From WHSW01 sp963749365 (GTDB lineage Bacteria > Actinomycetota > Thermoleophilia > Solirubrobacterales > 70-9), in NCBI GenBank assembly GCA_963749365.1, contig CAVVME010000002.1, positions 96,671-160,670 on the forward strand: DNA of 64,000 nucleotides, given 5' to 3'. The notes beneath the pieces were generated by a model. It searched no databases, had not been told where the DNA came from, and was given only the letters and a program-made list of their open reading frames with translations. This document shows, one piece after another, positions 16,326 through 24,632 of the stretch (position 1 is its first letter; the number at the start of each line of letters is the position of its first letter). Made by a program: the position numbers and the translations under genes.

Positions 16326-17696
16326 TCAGCCGACCCGTCCGGGCACCCAGTCGGTGCCTGCGAGCGGGACCTTGGCCATCGCGGCCGCCTCGAGCGTGAG
16401 CGCGACCATGTCCTCGGGCTCGAGGTTGTGGACATGGGACTTGCCGCAGGCCCGGGCCAGGGTCTGGGCCTCGAGCACCATCGCGCGCAGGTAGTTGGCG
16501 AGTCGACGGCCACCGAGCTCGGGATCGAAGCGACTCGCCAGCTCCTCGTCCTGGGTCGAGATCCCGACCGGGTCGCGCCCCTCGTGCCAGTCGTCGTAGT
16601 AGCCGGCGGCGGTGCCGATCTCCTCGTACTCCTGCTCAAACTCCGGCGCGTTGTCGCCGAGCGCGACCACGGCGGCGACGCCGATCGAGACCGCATCGGC
16701 GCCGAGCGCGAGCGCCTTGGCGACGTCGGCCCCAGTCCTGATCCCCCCGGAGACGATCAACTGCACCTCGCGGTGCATGTCGAGGTCCTGCAGCGAGCGC
16801 ACGGCCTCCGGAATCGCCGCCAGGATCGGGATCCCGACGTGCTCGATGAACACCTCCTGGCTCGCCGCGGTGCCGCCCTCCATCCCGTCGAGCACGATCA
16901 CGTCGGCCCCCGCTTTGACCGCCAGGGCGACGTCGAAGTAGGTCCGAGTGGCGCCCACCTTGACGTAGATCGGCTTCTCCCAGTCGGTGATCTCGCGCAG
17001 CTCCTCGATCTTGATCTCGAGGTCGTCCGGCCCGGTCCAGTCCGGGTGCCTGCAGGCGCTTCGCTGGTCGATCCCCTTCGGCAGGTCACGCATCTCGGCC
17101 ACCCGGTCGGAGATCTTCTGACCCAGCAGCATGCCGCCGCCACCGGGCTTGGCCCCCTGGCCGACGACCACCTCGACCGCGTCGGCGCGGCGCAGGTCAT
17201 CGGGGTTCATCCCGTAGCGCGAGGGCAGGATCTGGTAGACGAGCTTGTCGGAGTGCTCGCGCTCCTCCGGCAGCATCCCGCCGTCACCGGTCGTGGTCGA
17301 GGTCCCCGCCGCGCTCGCGCCGCGACCGAGCGCCTCCTTGGCCGGCGCCGAGAGCGCGCCGAAGCTCATCCCGGCGATCGTGATCGGGATCTCGAGCTCG
17401 ATCGGCCGTCTCGCGAACCGGGTGCCGAGGGTGACGTCGGTCGCGCAGCGCTCCCGGTAGCCCTCGAGCGGATAGCGCGAGACGCTGGCGCCGAGGAACA
17501 GCAGGTCGTCGAAGTGCGGCACCTTGCGCTTCGCCCCGAAGCCGCGGATGTCGTAGATCCCCTCGCGCGCCATCCGGTGGATCTCGTGGATCGTGCCGCG
17601 GTCGAAGAGGGCCGACTCGCGCAGCCCGGGCCGCCAGCGCCCGCCGAGCCCGGGCTGGAATCCCTCGCGCTTGCTCAGTGCGTCGAACTCGGTCAC
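16326..17696 (-). CDS. glxD: FMN-binding glutamate-synthase-like subunit (GlxD/MgsC type)
   Basis: 456 aa corresponding to the FMN/synthase barrel of glutamate synthase. Key segments: GMSFGALSAPAKEALGRG, TTTGDGGMLPEE, VVVGQGAKPGGGGMLLG, the barrel strand segment IYVKVGATRTYFDVALAVKAGADVIVLDG, and the phosphate-binding LIVSGGIRTGADVAKALALGADAV. It works with the separate amidotransferase (GlxB) and GXGXG (GlxC) subunits encoded just upstream. In methylotrophs the equivalent MgsABC makes N-methylglutamate; in rhizobia the glx genes flank glnT. GTG start. It is the last gene of the operon, 31 nt after glxC. Confidence 0.9.
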   Translation of the reverse strand: MTEFDALSKREGFQPGLGGRWRPGLRESALFDRGTIHEIHRMAREGIYDIRGFGAKRKVPHFDDLLFLGASVSRYPLEGYRERCATDVTLGTRFARRPIELEIPITIAGMSFGALSAPAKEALGRGASAAGTSTTTGDGGMLPEEREHSDKLVYQILPSRYGMNPDDLRRADAVEVVVGQGAKPGGGGMLLGQKISDRVAEMRDLPKGIDQRSACRHPDWTGPDDLEIKIEELREITDWEKPIYVKVGATRTYFDVALAVKAGADVIVLDGMEGGTAASQEVFIEHVGIPILAAIPEAVRSLQDLDMHREVQLIVSGGIRTGADVAKALALGADAVSIGVAAVVALGDNAPEFEQEYEEIGTAAGYYDDWHEGRDPVGISTQDEELASRFDPELGGRRLANYLRAMVLEAQTLARACGKSHVHNLEPEDMVALTLEAAAMAKVPLAGTDWVPGRVG

Positions 17697-17727
17697 CTAA
17701 CGCCCGCTCTCCCGCGCCCGCCGGTCA

Positions 17728-18426
17728 TCAGTACTCACCCGCGTGGTCGATCTGAAAGCTGTACAGACGCCGAGCCGAGCCGTAGCGCCGAAACTCGGCC
17801 GGATCGATCTCGACCTCGGCCCGCTCGAGCAGCTCCATGAGCTGGGCGCGGTGCTCGTCGGCCATCGGCTTCTCGACGCAGTCGGCGCCGAGGCCGGCGA
17901 CGGCGCCGCGCACGTAGACCCGGGTCTCGTAGATCGAGTCCCCGAGCCCGTCCCCGGCGTCGCCGCAGACGACCAGCGTCCCGCGCTGGGCGAGGAAGCC
18001 TCCGGCGTGGCCGATCGAGCCGCAGACGACGACCTCGGCCCCCTTGAGCGAGATCGCGCACCGGGCCGAGGCGCTGCCCCTGATCACCAGCAGGCCGCCG
18101 CGCGCCGTGGCTCCGGCCGACTGGCTCGCGTCGCCCTCGACCACCACCGTGCCCGAGATCAGGTTCTCCGCCACCCCGACCCCGCAGTTGCCGGCGATCC
18201 GCACCGTGGCCCGCTTGTTCATCCCGGCGCAGTAGTAGCCGACGTGGCCCTCGATCTCGACCTCGACCTCGGCATCGAGGCCGACCGCGATCGAGTGCGC
18301 TCCGCCCGGGTTGCGGACCCGCCACCGCGAGGGACCGCCGTCGAGCTCGTGCAGGCGCTGGTTCAGCTCCCGGACGCTGGTCGTCGCCAGGTCGACCTCC
18401 TCGACCGCGAGCTCGGTCGGGCTCAC
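17728..18426 (-). CDS. glxC: GXGXG-domain glutamate-synthase-like subunit (GlxC/MgsB type)
   Basis: 232 aa matching the C-terminal beta-helix (GXGXG) domain of the glutamate synthase large subunit. Repeating strands such as GNCGVGVAENLISGTVVVEGDAS and GGLLVIRGSASARCAISLKGAEVVVCGSIGHAGGF are visible. This domain holds the amidotransferase and synthase parts together and forms part of the ammonia tunnel. The GTG start overlaps the glxB stop by 4 bp. Confidence 0.88.
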   Translation of the reverse strand: MSPTELAVEEVDLATTSVRELNQRLHELDGGPSRWRVRNPGGAHSIAVGLDAEVEVEIEGHVGYYCAGMNKRATVRIAGNCGVGVAENLISGTVVVEGDASQSAGATARGGLLVIRGSASARCAISLKGAEVVVCGSIGHAGGFLAQRGTLVVCGDAGDGLGDSIYETRVYVRGAVAGLGADCVEKPMADEHRAQLMELLERAEVEIDPAEFRRYGSARRLYSFQIDHAGEY

Positions 18427-19331
18427 GCGACCGCCGCCCGTGCCCAGGAGTAGACCCGCGCCGGCTCGGGCTCCCAGACCTCGGCATGATCGGCGCCCGG
18501 CAGGACCGCGATCGCCCGGTACTCGGATGCCATCGCCACCCAGTCCTCGGTCTCGGCCATCACCGCCGGCTTGCAGGCGATCGGATCGCGCAGGACGGCG
18601 AACCCGTCCGCGGTGCCGACGGCGAAGGTGTAGAAGCCGTCGAGGTCATCGAGGCAGCCGCGCAGAGCCGTCTCGAGGTCGTCGCCCTCGGAGAGCCGCC
18701 AGGTCAGGTACCCGGCCGCGACCTCGGAGTCGTTGTCGGTCTGGAACTCGATTCCCTGGTGGCGCAGCATCCGCCGCAGCCGGTTGTGGTTCGAGAGCGA
18801 GCCGTTGTGGACGAGGCAGAGGTCGAGCCCGGTCGAGAACGGGTGCGAGTGCTCCGTCGTCACCCGGCTCTCGGTCGCCATCCGGGTATGCCCGAGCGCG
18901 TGCGACCCGGCGATCCCCGCGAGCCCGAAGCGCTCCACGAACAGGCGCGGGTCGATCGCCTCCTTGTAGATCTCGATCCGCTCGCCGACGCTCATCACCC
19001 GCAGCTCCGGGTGGTGCTCCGCGAGCCAGGCCTGGATCGCGTTGCCCTCACCGGGGACGATGAACAGGGCGTGGGAGGCGCGCACCTCGGGGCCCGCCTC
19101 GGCGCCGAAGGCCTCCGCCAGCTCACCGGCGAGCTGCGGCCACGGCGGCTCGGGCGCGGGCGAGAACAGCGACACCTTGCACGATCCGGCCGGGGCGGGG
19201 TCGCGGTAGAAGGCGACCCCGGCACTGTCGGGCCCGCGGTCGGCGAGCTGGCAGAGCATCGCGCTCAGGTGAGCGCCGAGTTGCTCCTCGATCGAGCCCG
19301 ACTTGCTGAACAGACCGGCGATCCCGCACAT
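18423..19331 (-). CDS. glxB: Class II glutamine amidotransferase subunit (GlxB/MgsA type)
   Basis: 302 aa. Starts MCGIAGLF, so Cys2 becomes the N-terminal nucleophile after Met removal. Other class II signatures are GHTRMATES and VHNGSLSNHNRLRRML. In a classical glutamate synthase this domain frees ammonia from glutamine; in N-methylglutamate synthase the equivalent subunit releases methylamine from gamma-glutamylmethylamide. It sits 12 nt after the glutamine-synthetase-like gene, whose product could be its substrate. Confidence 0.88.
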   Translation of the reverse strand: MCGIAGLFSKSGSIEEQLGAHLSAMLCQLADRGPDSAGVAFYRDPAPAGSCKVSLFSPAPEPPWPQLAGELAEAFGAEAGPEVRASHALFIVPGEGNAIQAWLAEHHPELRVMSVGERIEIYKEAIDPRLFVERFGLAGIAGSHALGHTRMATESRVTTEHSHPFSTGLDLCLVHNGSLSNHNRLRRMLRHQGIEFQTDNDSEVAAGYLTWRLSEGDDLETALRGCLDDLDGFYTFAVGTADGFAVLRDPIACKPAVMAETEDWVAMASEYRAIAVLPGADHAEVWEPEPARVYSWARAAVA

Positions 19332-19343
19332 GAGCGCATCCTC

Positions 19344-20714
19344 CTAATAGAGCTGCAGGTAGCGGTCGATCTCCCACTGCGTGATCTGCTCGTGGGCCAG
19401 GCTCCACTCGCGGCGCTTGCAGCGGATGAAGTAGTCGACGTAGTCCTCGTCGCCGACCGGCCCGAAGGCCTTGCGCAGCACCTCGTTCTGCTCGAGCTCA
19501 CGGGTCGCGTCGAGCAGGTTGGCCGGCAGCGTCTCGATCCCCATCTCGCGCCGGTCCTCCTCGCTGGTCTCGTACATGTTGATCGTGGTTGGCTCGCCTG
19601 GGTCGAGGCCGTTCTCGATCCCGTCCAGCCCGGCGGCGAGGATCGCCGTCGCCGCCAGATACGGGTTGCACGATCCGTCCACGGTCCGGTCCTCGATCCG
19701 CCCGGCGTCGGGGATCCGCAGCATCAGCGTCCGGTTGTTGTAGCCGTAGGTGACGTACGCCGGCGCCCAGGTCGCGCCGCTCGTCGGGGCGCCGATCACC
19801 AGCCGCTTGTAGGACGAGACCGTCGGCGCGGTCAACGCGATGTAGGCCCTGGCGTGCTTCTTCAGCCCGGCGATGAACTGATAGGCGGTCTCGCTGAGGC
19901 CGAGCCCGCGCGAGTCCTTGTCGGGGTCCGCGTCAAAGACGTTCGTGTCGCCGTCCCAGAGGCTCATGTGGAAGTGGGCCCCGTTGCCGGTTAGGTGCGC
20001 AAACGGCTTCGGCATGAAGGTCGCGATCAGCCCTCGCTCCTGCGCCATCGCCTCGACCATGTAGCGGTAGAAGACCGCCCGGTCGCAGGTGGTGAGCGCG
20101 TCCGCGTAGCCCCAGTTCTGCTCGAACTGGCCGTTGGCGTCCTCGTGGTCGGTCGCGTACAGGCCCCAGCCGAGCGAGTTGACGTTCCGCACCACCTCGG
20201 AGACGAACTCGAAGTTGCGGGTCAACGCCCGGATGTCGTAGCAGGGCTGCTCGAGCGTGTCGAGCGGGTCGGCGAGCTCGATCCCCCCGTCCTCGGTCTT
20301 GCGCAGGAGGAAGTACTCGAGCTCGCAGCCGATCCGCAGTTCGAAGCCCGCGCTCGCCGCACGCTCGATCTGGTTGCGCAGGATCGTCCGCGGGCAGTAG
20401 GGCCACGCCTCGCCCTCGACCGTCGCGTCGCAGGCGAACCAGCCGATCTCCGGCTTCCACGGCAAGCGGGTGAACGAGCCGACGTCGGGCATCGCGATCA
20501 GGTCCGGGTTGTCCGGGGTCTGGCCGATGTCCCCGGCGGCGAAGCCGGCAAACCCGGCACCGTCGGTGAACAGCGGCTCGAGCTCCTGCGCCGGGATCAG
20601 CTTCGCGTTCGGCTTCGCGTGCATGTCGACGAATTGCGCGAACAGGAACTCGATTCCCTCCTTCTCGACTGCTTTGCGGACGTCGTCGGCGGTGGGGCGT
20701 GAATCGGCGCTCAT
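19344..20714 (-). CDS. Glutamine-synthetase-like gamma-glutamyl ligase (GlnT / GmaS candidate)
   Basis: 456 aa. Glutamine synthetase core motifs: IGCELEYFLL (metal-binding Glu), a YATDHEDANGQFEQNW segment, TFMPKPFAHLTGNGAHFHMSLWDG (ATP and His loop), NNRTLMLRIPD, and a DGSCNPYLAATAILAAGLDG C-terminal signature. The immediate glxBCD neighbours match gmaS-mgsABC clusters, so ligation of glutamate to methylamine (or another amine) is the leading hypothesis. A glutamine-forming GlnT or a PuuA-like polyamine ligase are alternatives. The ATG at 20714 gives a family-typical N-terminus; the upstream frame to 21020 crosses the promoter. Confidence 0.82.
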   Translation of the reverse strand: MSADSRPTADDVRKAVEKEGIEFLFAQFVDMHAKPNAKLIPAQELEPLFTDGAGFAGFAAGDIGQTPDNPDLIAMPDVGSFTRLPWKPEIGWFACDATVEGEAWPYCPRTILRNQIERAASAGFELRIGCELEYFLLRKTEDGGIELADPLDTLEQPCYDIRALTRNFEFVSEVVRNVNSLGWGLYATDHEDANGQFEQNWGYADALTTCDRAVFYRYMVEAMAQERGLIATFMPKPFAHLTGNGAHFHMSLWDGDTNVFDADPDKDSRGLGLSETAYQFIAGLKKHARAYIALTAPTVSSYKRLVIGAPTSGATWAPAYVTYGYNNRTLMLRIPDAGRIEDRTVDGSCNPYLAATAILAAGLDGIENGLDPGEPTTINMYETSEEDRREMGIETLPANLLDATRELEQNEVLRKAFGPVGDEDYVDYFIRCKRREWSLAHEQITQWEIDRYLQLY

Positions 20715-20782
20715 GGCTGGATGTATCGCACATAACGACGCCCGCGGCAATGGCGCGCAGTCCAGCATCGAGATGCCGGACA

Positions 20783-20799
20783 TGTGCGGATCCCACACA
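20783..20799. promoter_or_regulatory. Imperfect palindrome upstream of the glnT-like/glx operon
   Basis: TGTGCGGATCCCACACA has 7-bp arms with one mismatch, about 70-85 bp upstream of the ligase ATG and 50-70 bp upstream of the divergent EamA-like gene. It is a plausible operator for either gene; no regulator can be assigned. Confidence 0.4.
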
Positions 20800-20850
20800 A
20801 CAGCCTGGTCTCGCCGGCCGGCGCGGGGCGCGGCGGGTAGCTTGCCGTCG

Positions 20851-21690
20851 GTGCTCGCCGTCGCGCTCGGAGCAGCGGCCTCGATCTGCTGGGGCATTGC
20901 CGATTTCCTCGGCGGGCTGCGCACGCGCAGCCTGACGCTGGCGGCGGTGCTCCTGGTCAGCCAGCTCACCGGGCTCGCCGCGGCGGCGATCGTCGCTGCG
21001 ACCGTCGCCGAGGTCCCCACGCTCGGCGACCTGACCCCCGCCCTGGTCGCCGGTATCTGTCAGCTAGTCGCGATCGCGGCTCTCTACCGGGCGCTCGCGA
21101 TCGGGACGATGAGCGTCATCTCGCCGGTCTCGGCAGGTGGCGCGGCGATGCTGCCGGTGATCGTCGGCGTGGCCACGGGCGAGCGACCCGGAGCGCTCCA
21201 GTACGCGGGCATGCTCGCGGCCTTCGTCGGCGTCGTCCTCTCCACCCGGGGGCCTGCGGGAGCCGCGCCAGGCGCCTCGCGCGAGGCCCTGGCGCTGGCC
21301 GGCGTCGCGGCGCTCGGCTTCGGCGGCTTCTACGTCGGCATTGACGCGGCCGTCGAGGACGTCGAGCCGCTCTGGGCGCTGCTTGCCACGCGAGCGAGCG
21401 CCGGAGTCGTGCTGATCGCCGCGCTGCTCGCCCTGCGCCCGACGCTTGGCCTGAGCCCAGCCGACCTGCCGTCCCTGGCTGCGATCGGGCTGCTCGACGT
21501 CGGCGCCAACGCACTGATCGTGCTCGGGACCGACACCGGCCTGGTCAGCGTCGTCGCCGTGCTCGGCTCGCTCTATCCGGTGGCGACGGTGGTGCTCGCC
21601 CGGGCGGTGCTCGGCGAGCGGCTCGTCGCGATCCAGATCGCCGGGGTCACCGCCGCCCTCGCCGGTGTCGGGCTCCTAGCCGCGGGATAG
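20851..21690 (+). CDS. EamA/DMT-superfamily permease
   Basis: 279 aa with about ten hydrophobic helices in two EamA-type halves (LAVALGAAASICWGIADFLGG; GVAALGFGGFYVGIDAAVEDVEPLWALLATRASA). The C-terminus carries the typical VVAVLGSLYPVATVVLARAVLGERL. It exports or imports a small metabolite; substrate unknown. I chose the GTG at 20851, because the open frame to 20470 overlaps the divergent ligase gene. It ends 8 bp before the convergent FAD oxidoreductase. Confidence 0.82.
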   Translation: MLAVALGAAASICWGIADFLGGLRTRSLTLAAVLLVSQLTGLAAAAIVAATVAEVPTLGDLTPALVAGICQLVAIAALYRALAIGTMSVISPVSAGGAAMLPVIVGVATGERPGALQYAGMLAAFVGVVLSTRGPAGAAPGASREALALAGVAALGFGGFYVGIDAAVEDVEPLWALLATRASAGVVLIAALLALRPTLGLSPADLPSLAAIGLLDVGANALIVLGTDTGLVSVVAVLGSLYPVATVVLARAVLGERLVAIQIAGVTAALAGVGLLAAG

Positions 21691-21698
21691 CTACTCGA

Positions 21699-23000
21699 TC
21701 AAGTCCATGGATACGGCCCTTGCGACGCCACATGCGTCTCGCCGCGCTCGAAGCGGTCGAGCCGGAACGGCTCGAGCAGCGCTTGGCCGTCCCCGAGCAC
21801 CTCGTCTGCCGCGAGCCGTCCCAGGGCCAGCATCTTGAACCCGTGGCCGGAGTCGACGATCGCGTAGACGTTCGGCCGCGCCCAGTCGCAGATCGGGTAG
21901 TTGTCGGGGGTGTGGCTGACGATCCCTCCGGCCGGCGTCGCCCGCCAGTCGTCGGAGTGCCCGCGAAAGCGCCGCAGGGCCACGGCCAGCCCGGAGGTGA
22001 AGAACTCCTCGAACTCGGGCTCGGCCGCGTGAGCCAGGTTGTCGGGTCCGTAGGGATCGAGCGTCGGGGCCGGCATCAGCACCGGCAGGCCGCCACCGGT
22101 GATCGCGGTCCCGGTCCTGCCGATCCGAAAGTAGATTCCCCACGAACCGTCGACCAGCACTCGGCCGTCGCGATCGGAACGCAGCGGCCCCTGCTGGTCG
22201 AGGTGGACCACCGGCAACTCGGCTCCGGCGCGGCCCCCGAGCCCGACCCCGGGAAGTTGAAATTCGCCCTCCTGTGCCTTCAGGTAGGCGGTCAACGGGC
22301 TGGCGTCCCCGTTGCGGACGCCGAGCCGCACCTGCGGCGCGAGCGCCAGCATCCGCCAGACGTCGTCCACCCACGGCCCCGGCGTCGCGACCACGACCTC
22401 GCAGGCGACCCTCCCGCGCGAGGTTTGGACCGCGGCGACACGCCCGTCGTCGCCGAGCTCGAACCCGGTCACCTCGGTTCCCTCCTCGATCGTCGCCCCG
22501 GCGTCGCGAGCCCGGGCCGCGAGATGCCGAACCGTCTGCATCGCGTCCGCCCACCCCGCTCGGCGCTCGTGCAAGACCGCGGCGACCTCGGCCTCCCAGT
22601 CGGGCCAGGTGAAGCACAGGTACTCCCGGCAGCGTTCCGGTCCGGTGACCAGCTCGGACTCATACCCGGCGCGACGATGCTGCTCGTGGATCGCGGCGAG
22701 GTCCTCGACCTGGCGCTCGGGGACCGCGGCCAGATAGCCGACCTGGCGGAAGCCGTAGGCCTCTGGCTCAGCCTCGAAGAGCTCGACCGAGAGCCGGATC
22801 AGCTCGGTGATCGCCGGTGAGCGGTAGTAGTTGCGGACGATCCCGCCGGCGATCCCCGAGGCGCCGGCGCCGATCCGGTCCTTCTCCAGCACCAGCACCT
22901 CGCCCTCGCCACCGAGCCGCTCGGCGAGGCGCGCTGCGACCGAGAGGCCGTTGACCCCGCCGCCGACGACCAGGTGGCTGACCGCGCTCGGACTCGGCAT
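21699..23000 (-). CDS. FAD-dependent oxidoreductase, DAO/sarcosine-oxidase-like
   Basis: 433 aa. N-terminal Rossmann FAD motif VVGGGVNGLSVAARLAE with a downstream Glu in VLVLEKDRIG, then GAGASGIAGGIVRNYYRS, which resembles the equivalent region of sarcosine oxidase beta and N-methylglutamate dehydrogenase subunits. C-terminal GGIVSHTPDNYPICDW and VYAIVDSGHGFKMLALG form the second FAD-contacting part. It probably oxidises a secondary or tertiary amine carbon-nitrogen bond. It is the last gene of the amt operon, 2 bp after the amidotransferase gene. Exact amine unknown. Confidence 0.82.
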   Translation of the reverse strand: MPSPSAVSHLVVGGGVNGLSVAARLAERLGGEGEVLVLEKDRIGAGASGIAGGIVRNYYRSPAITELIRLSVELFEAEPEAYGFRQVGYLAAVPERQVEDLAAIHEQHRRAGYESELVTGPERCREYLCFTWPDWEAEVAAVLHERRAGWADAMQTVRHLAARARDAGATIEEGTEVTGFELGDDGRVAAVQTSRGRVACEVVVATPGPWVDDVWRMLALAPQVRLGVRNGDASPLTAYLKAQEGEFQLPGVGLGGRAGAELPVVHLDQQGPLRSDRDGRVLVDGSWGIYFRIGRTGTAITGGGLPVLMPAPTLDPYGPDNLAHAAEPEFEEFFTSGLAVALRRFRGHSDDWRATPAGGIVSHTPDNYPICDWARPNVYAIVDSGHGFKMLALGRLAADEVLGDGQALLEPFRLDRFERGETHVASQGPYPWT

Positions 23001-23002
23001 CG

Positions 23003-23710
23003 CTAGACCAGGTTGAGCCAGTTCGCGAACAGGCGCCGGGCGACCGGGTGCAGCTCGTCGGCGCGCTCGGAGACCTCGGCGATAAAGGCGGCGCCGCGTT
23101 CGGGGCCGAGCGTCGCCGCGAGCGAGTCACGGTAGGCCGGGACCGCCGCCCACTCGCGCGCCATCTCGCCGGTCACCTCGAGGTGGAACTGGACCCCGTA
23201 GGCGCGTGCGCCGGCGCGAAATGCCTGGTTCGGGACCTGCTCGGAGCGGGCGAGGTGGACCGCGCCCTCCGGGAGCTCGAAGGTATCCCCGTGCCACTGC
23301 AGCGATACGAGCCGCTGGTCGAGTCCGGCAAACAGCGGGTCGTCGCGCCCGGCGGCGGTCAGCTCGACCTCGAGCAGGCCGACCTCAGGGTGCTCGGCCT
23401 CGTACACGCGGGCGCCGAGCGCCGCGGCGAGCAGCTGGACCCCGAGGCAGACGCCGAGGAACGGCCGCCCGGCCTCGACCGCCTCGCGCACCAGCCGCTT
23501 CTCCGCCACGAGCCAGGGATGGTCGCGCTCGTCCCCGGTGCCCATCGGGCCTCCCATCGCGACCACGCCGTCGAACTCGCGCCAGTCCGGGAGCGGGTCG
23601 CCGGCGTCGAGCTCGACCGCGACCGTCTCCGCCCCGCGCTCGCGGATCACGTCCGAGAACACCCCGGGATGCTCGCAGGAGATGTGCTGGAGGACGAGCA
23701 GGCGGGTCAC
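23003..23710 (-). CDS. Class I glutamine amidotransferase (GMP-synthase-like)
   Basis: 235 aa. The class I triad is complete: nucleophile Cys in FLGVCLGVQLLA near residue 90 and His/Glu in YGVQFHLEVT near residue 175; the oxyanion region is VVAMGGPMGTGDE. The stand-alone GuaA-like amidotransferase fold without a synthase domain is usually a gamma-glutamyl hydrolase or an amidotransferase of unknown partner. In this operon it could cleave a gamma-glutamyl amide. The GTG at 23710 is immediately next to the upstream stop. The frame upstream belongs to another gene. Confidence 0.85.
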   Translation of the reverse strand: MTRLLVLQHISCEHPGVFSDVIRERGAETVAVELDAGDPLPDWREFDGVVAMGGPMGTGDERDHPWLVAEKRLVREAVEAGRPFLGVCLGVQLLAAALGARVYEAEHPEVGLLEVELTAAGRDDPLFAGLDQRLVSLQWHGDTFELPEGAVHLARSEQVPNQAFRAGARAYGVQFHLEVTGEMAREWAAVPAYRDSLAATLGPERGAAFIAEVSERADELHPVARRLFANWLNLV

Positions 23711-23711
23711 G

Positions 23712-24119
23712 TCAGGGGCCCTGGTCGGGATCGGCGCCGGCGCCGTCCTCCTGCTCGTCGACCCGCTGGTCTTGGACCTCGGCGACCTCGCCGCTGGTGG
23801 CGTCGATCCGGACCACGGCGAGCTCGTCGAAGGTCTGGTCGTCGGGGCCCGGGACCGAGAGCGAGACGATCCAGAACGGATGCCTGTCGATTCCCTGGCG
23901 CAGGAGCCGGATCTGGGTGTTCTCGGGCTCGAACCGGATTTGCTCGGTCGCAAGCTCGACCGCCTCCTCCTGGGTGAGCTCGATCCCCGATGACTGGCAG
24001 GTCCGCGAGACGATCACGGTGAGCACGAGCAGGGCGGCGACGGCCGCGACCCGCGGCCAGGTCGGCGCCCGCCGCGAGCTCGGGTCGAGGCGCGCGCCGG
24101 CTCGCCCGTCAGGGCTCAC
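23712..24119 (-). CDS. Membrane-anchored PepSY-like protein
   Basis: About 135 aa: a short basic N-terminus, one membrane helix (VAAVAALLVLTVIVSR), then a PepSY-like extracytoplasmic module (TQEEAVELATEQI..., with FWIVSLSV... and VRIDATSGEVAEV) and an acidic Asp/Glu-rich tail. The start is uncertain. I prefer the GTG at 24119, which clears the upstream gene; in-frame GTG at 24167 or TTG at 24182 would overlap it. The role is unknown. PepSY modules often inhibit peptidases or sit next to transporters. Confidence 0.65.
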   Translation of the reverse strand: MSPDGRAGARLDPSSRRAPTWPRVAAVAALLVLTVIVSRTCQSSGIELTQEEAVELATEQIRFEPENTQIRLLRQGIDRHPFWIVSLSVPGPDDQTFDELAVVRIDATSGEVAEVQDQRVDEQEDGAGADPDQGP

Positions 24120-24141
24120 CGGCCGGGTCTCGGATGTCCGC

Positions 24142-24294
24142 TCAGAGAGTGGGGCGGAACTCGTCACCGATGTCGGTGCCAAGCACGATGATCAGCACCA
24201 CCACGACACAGATGATCGAGATCGCGAGCAGCGCGAGCTCGAAGCTCTTGACGTGGCCCTGTTTCTCTGGGAACTCGATTTGCTTGCCGTTCAT
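24142..24294 (-). CDS. 50-aa single-pass membrane protein of the amt operon
   Basis: A charged 16-residue start (MNGKQIEFPEKQGHVK) is followed by one long hydrophobic helix (FELALLAISIICVVVVLIIVLG) and a short polar tail. The ATG overlaps the preceding stop by 4 bp. No family is recognised. Its tight coupling to the ammonium transporter suggests a small accessory subunit (inference). Confidence 0.65.
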   Translation of the reverse strand: MNGKQIEFPEKQGHVKSFELALLAISIICVVVVLIIVLGTDIGDEFRPTL

Positions 24295-24632
24295 GTCAGC
24301 TCCGATTCTTGGGCCTCTGCTGCTGCCGCTTGTGACGATCGCCCGCCGAGCCGGGCCTGGGCATACGTGATCAAGCGCCGGTTCTCGTACAGCATCCACG
24401 CGATCAGGGTGAAAACCATGAACGCGATCCCGACCCAGGTCAGGACCATGTACAGGCCCTCGGCGCCGATGCCCTCCGGGCCGTAGGTCGAGCCCGGGCC
24501 GAAGGTCATGAACCCGGCGCACTCCGTGTACGGATCCCCCATCACGAAGTCGGCCGAGTCCGTGACCCGTGCCTCCTCGGTCCCGGGATCCTTGCTGACG
24601 CACTCGGGGGCGCTGTCGATGATCGCGGCCAT
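24291..24632 (-). CDS. 113-aa single-pass membrane protein of the amt operon
   Basis: The acidic N-terminal half (residues 1-58) has two Cys (C11, C39) and a Gly-rich stretch (FGPGSTYGPEGIGAEGL). One membrane helix (YMVLTWVGIAFMVFTLIAWMLY) and a basic/Ala-rich tail follow. With two Cys and a positive-inside tail, the N-terminal part is probably outside the membrane. Coupled to amt by a 1-bp overlap. No named family recognised. Confidence 0.65.
   Translation of the reverse strand: MAAIIDSAPECVSKDPGTEEARVTDSADFVMGDPYTECAGFMTFGPGSTYGPEGIGAEGLYMVLTWVGIAFMVFTLIAWMLYENRRLITYAQARLGGRSSQAAAAEAQESELT

Noticed and set aside
19344..23710. Puu-type gamma-glutamylputrescine pathway
   Set aside because: The ligase is followed by GlxBCD subunits, the amidotransferase is GuaA-like rather than PuuD-like, and no PuuC aldehyde dehydrogenase is present. 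It is kept only as an alternative for the ligase substrate.
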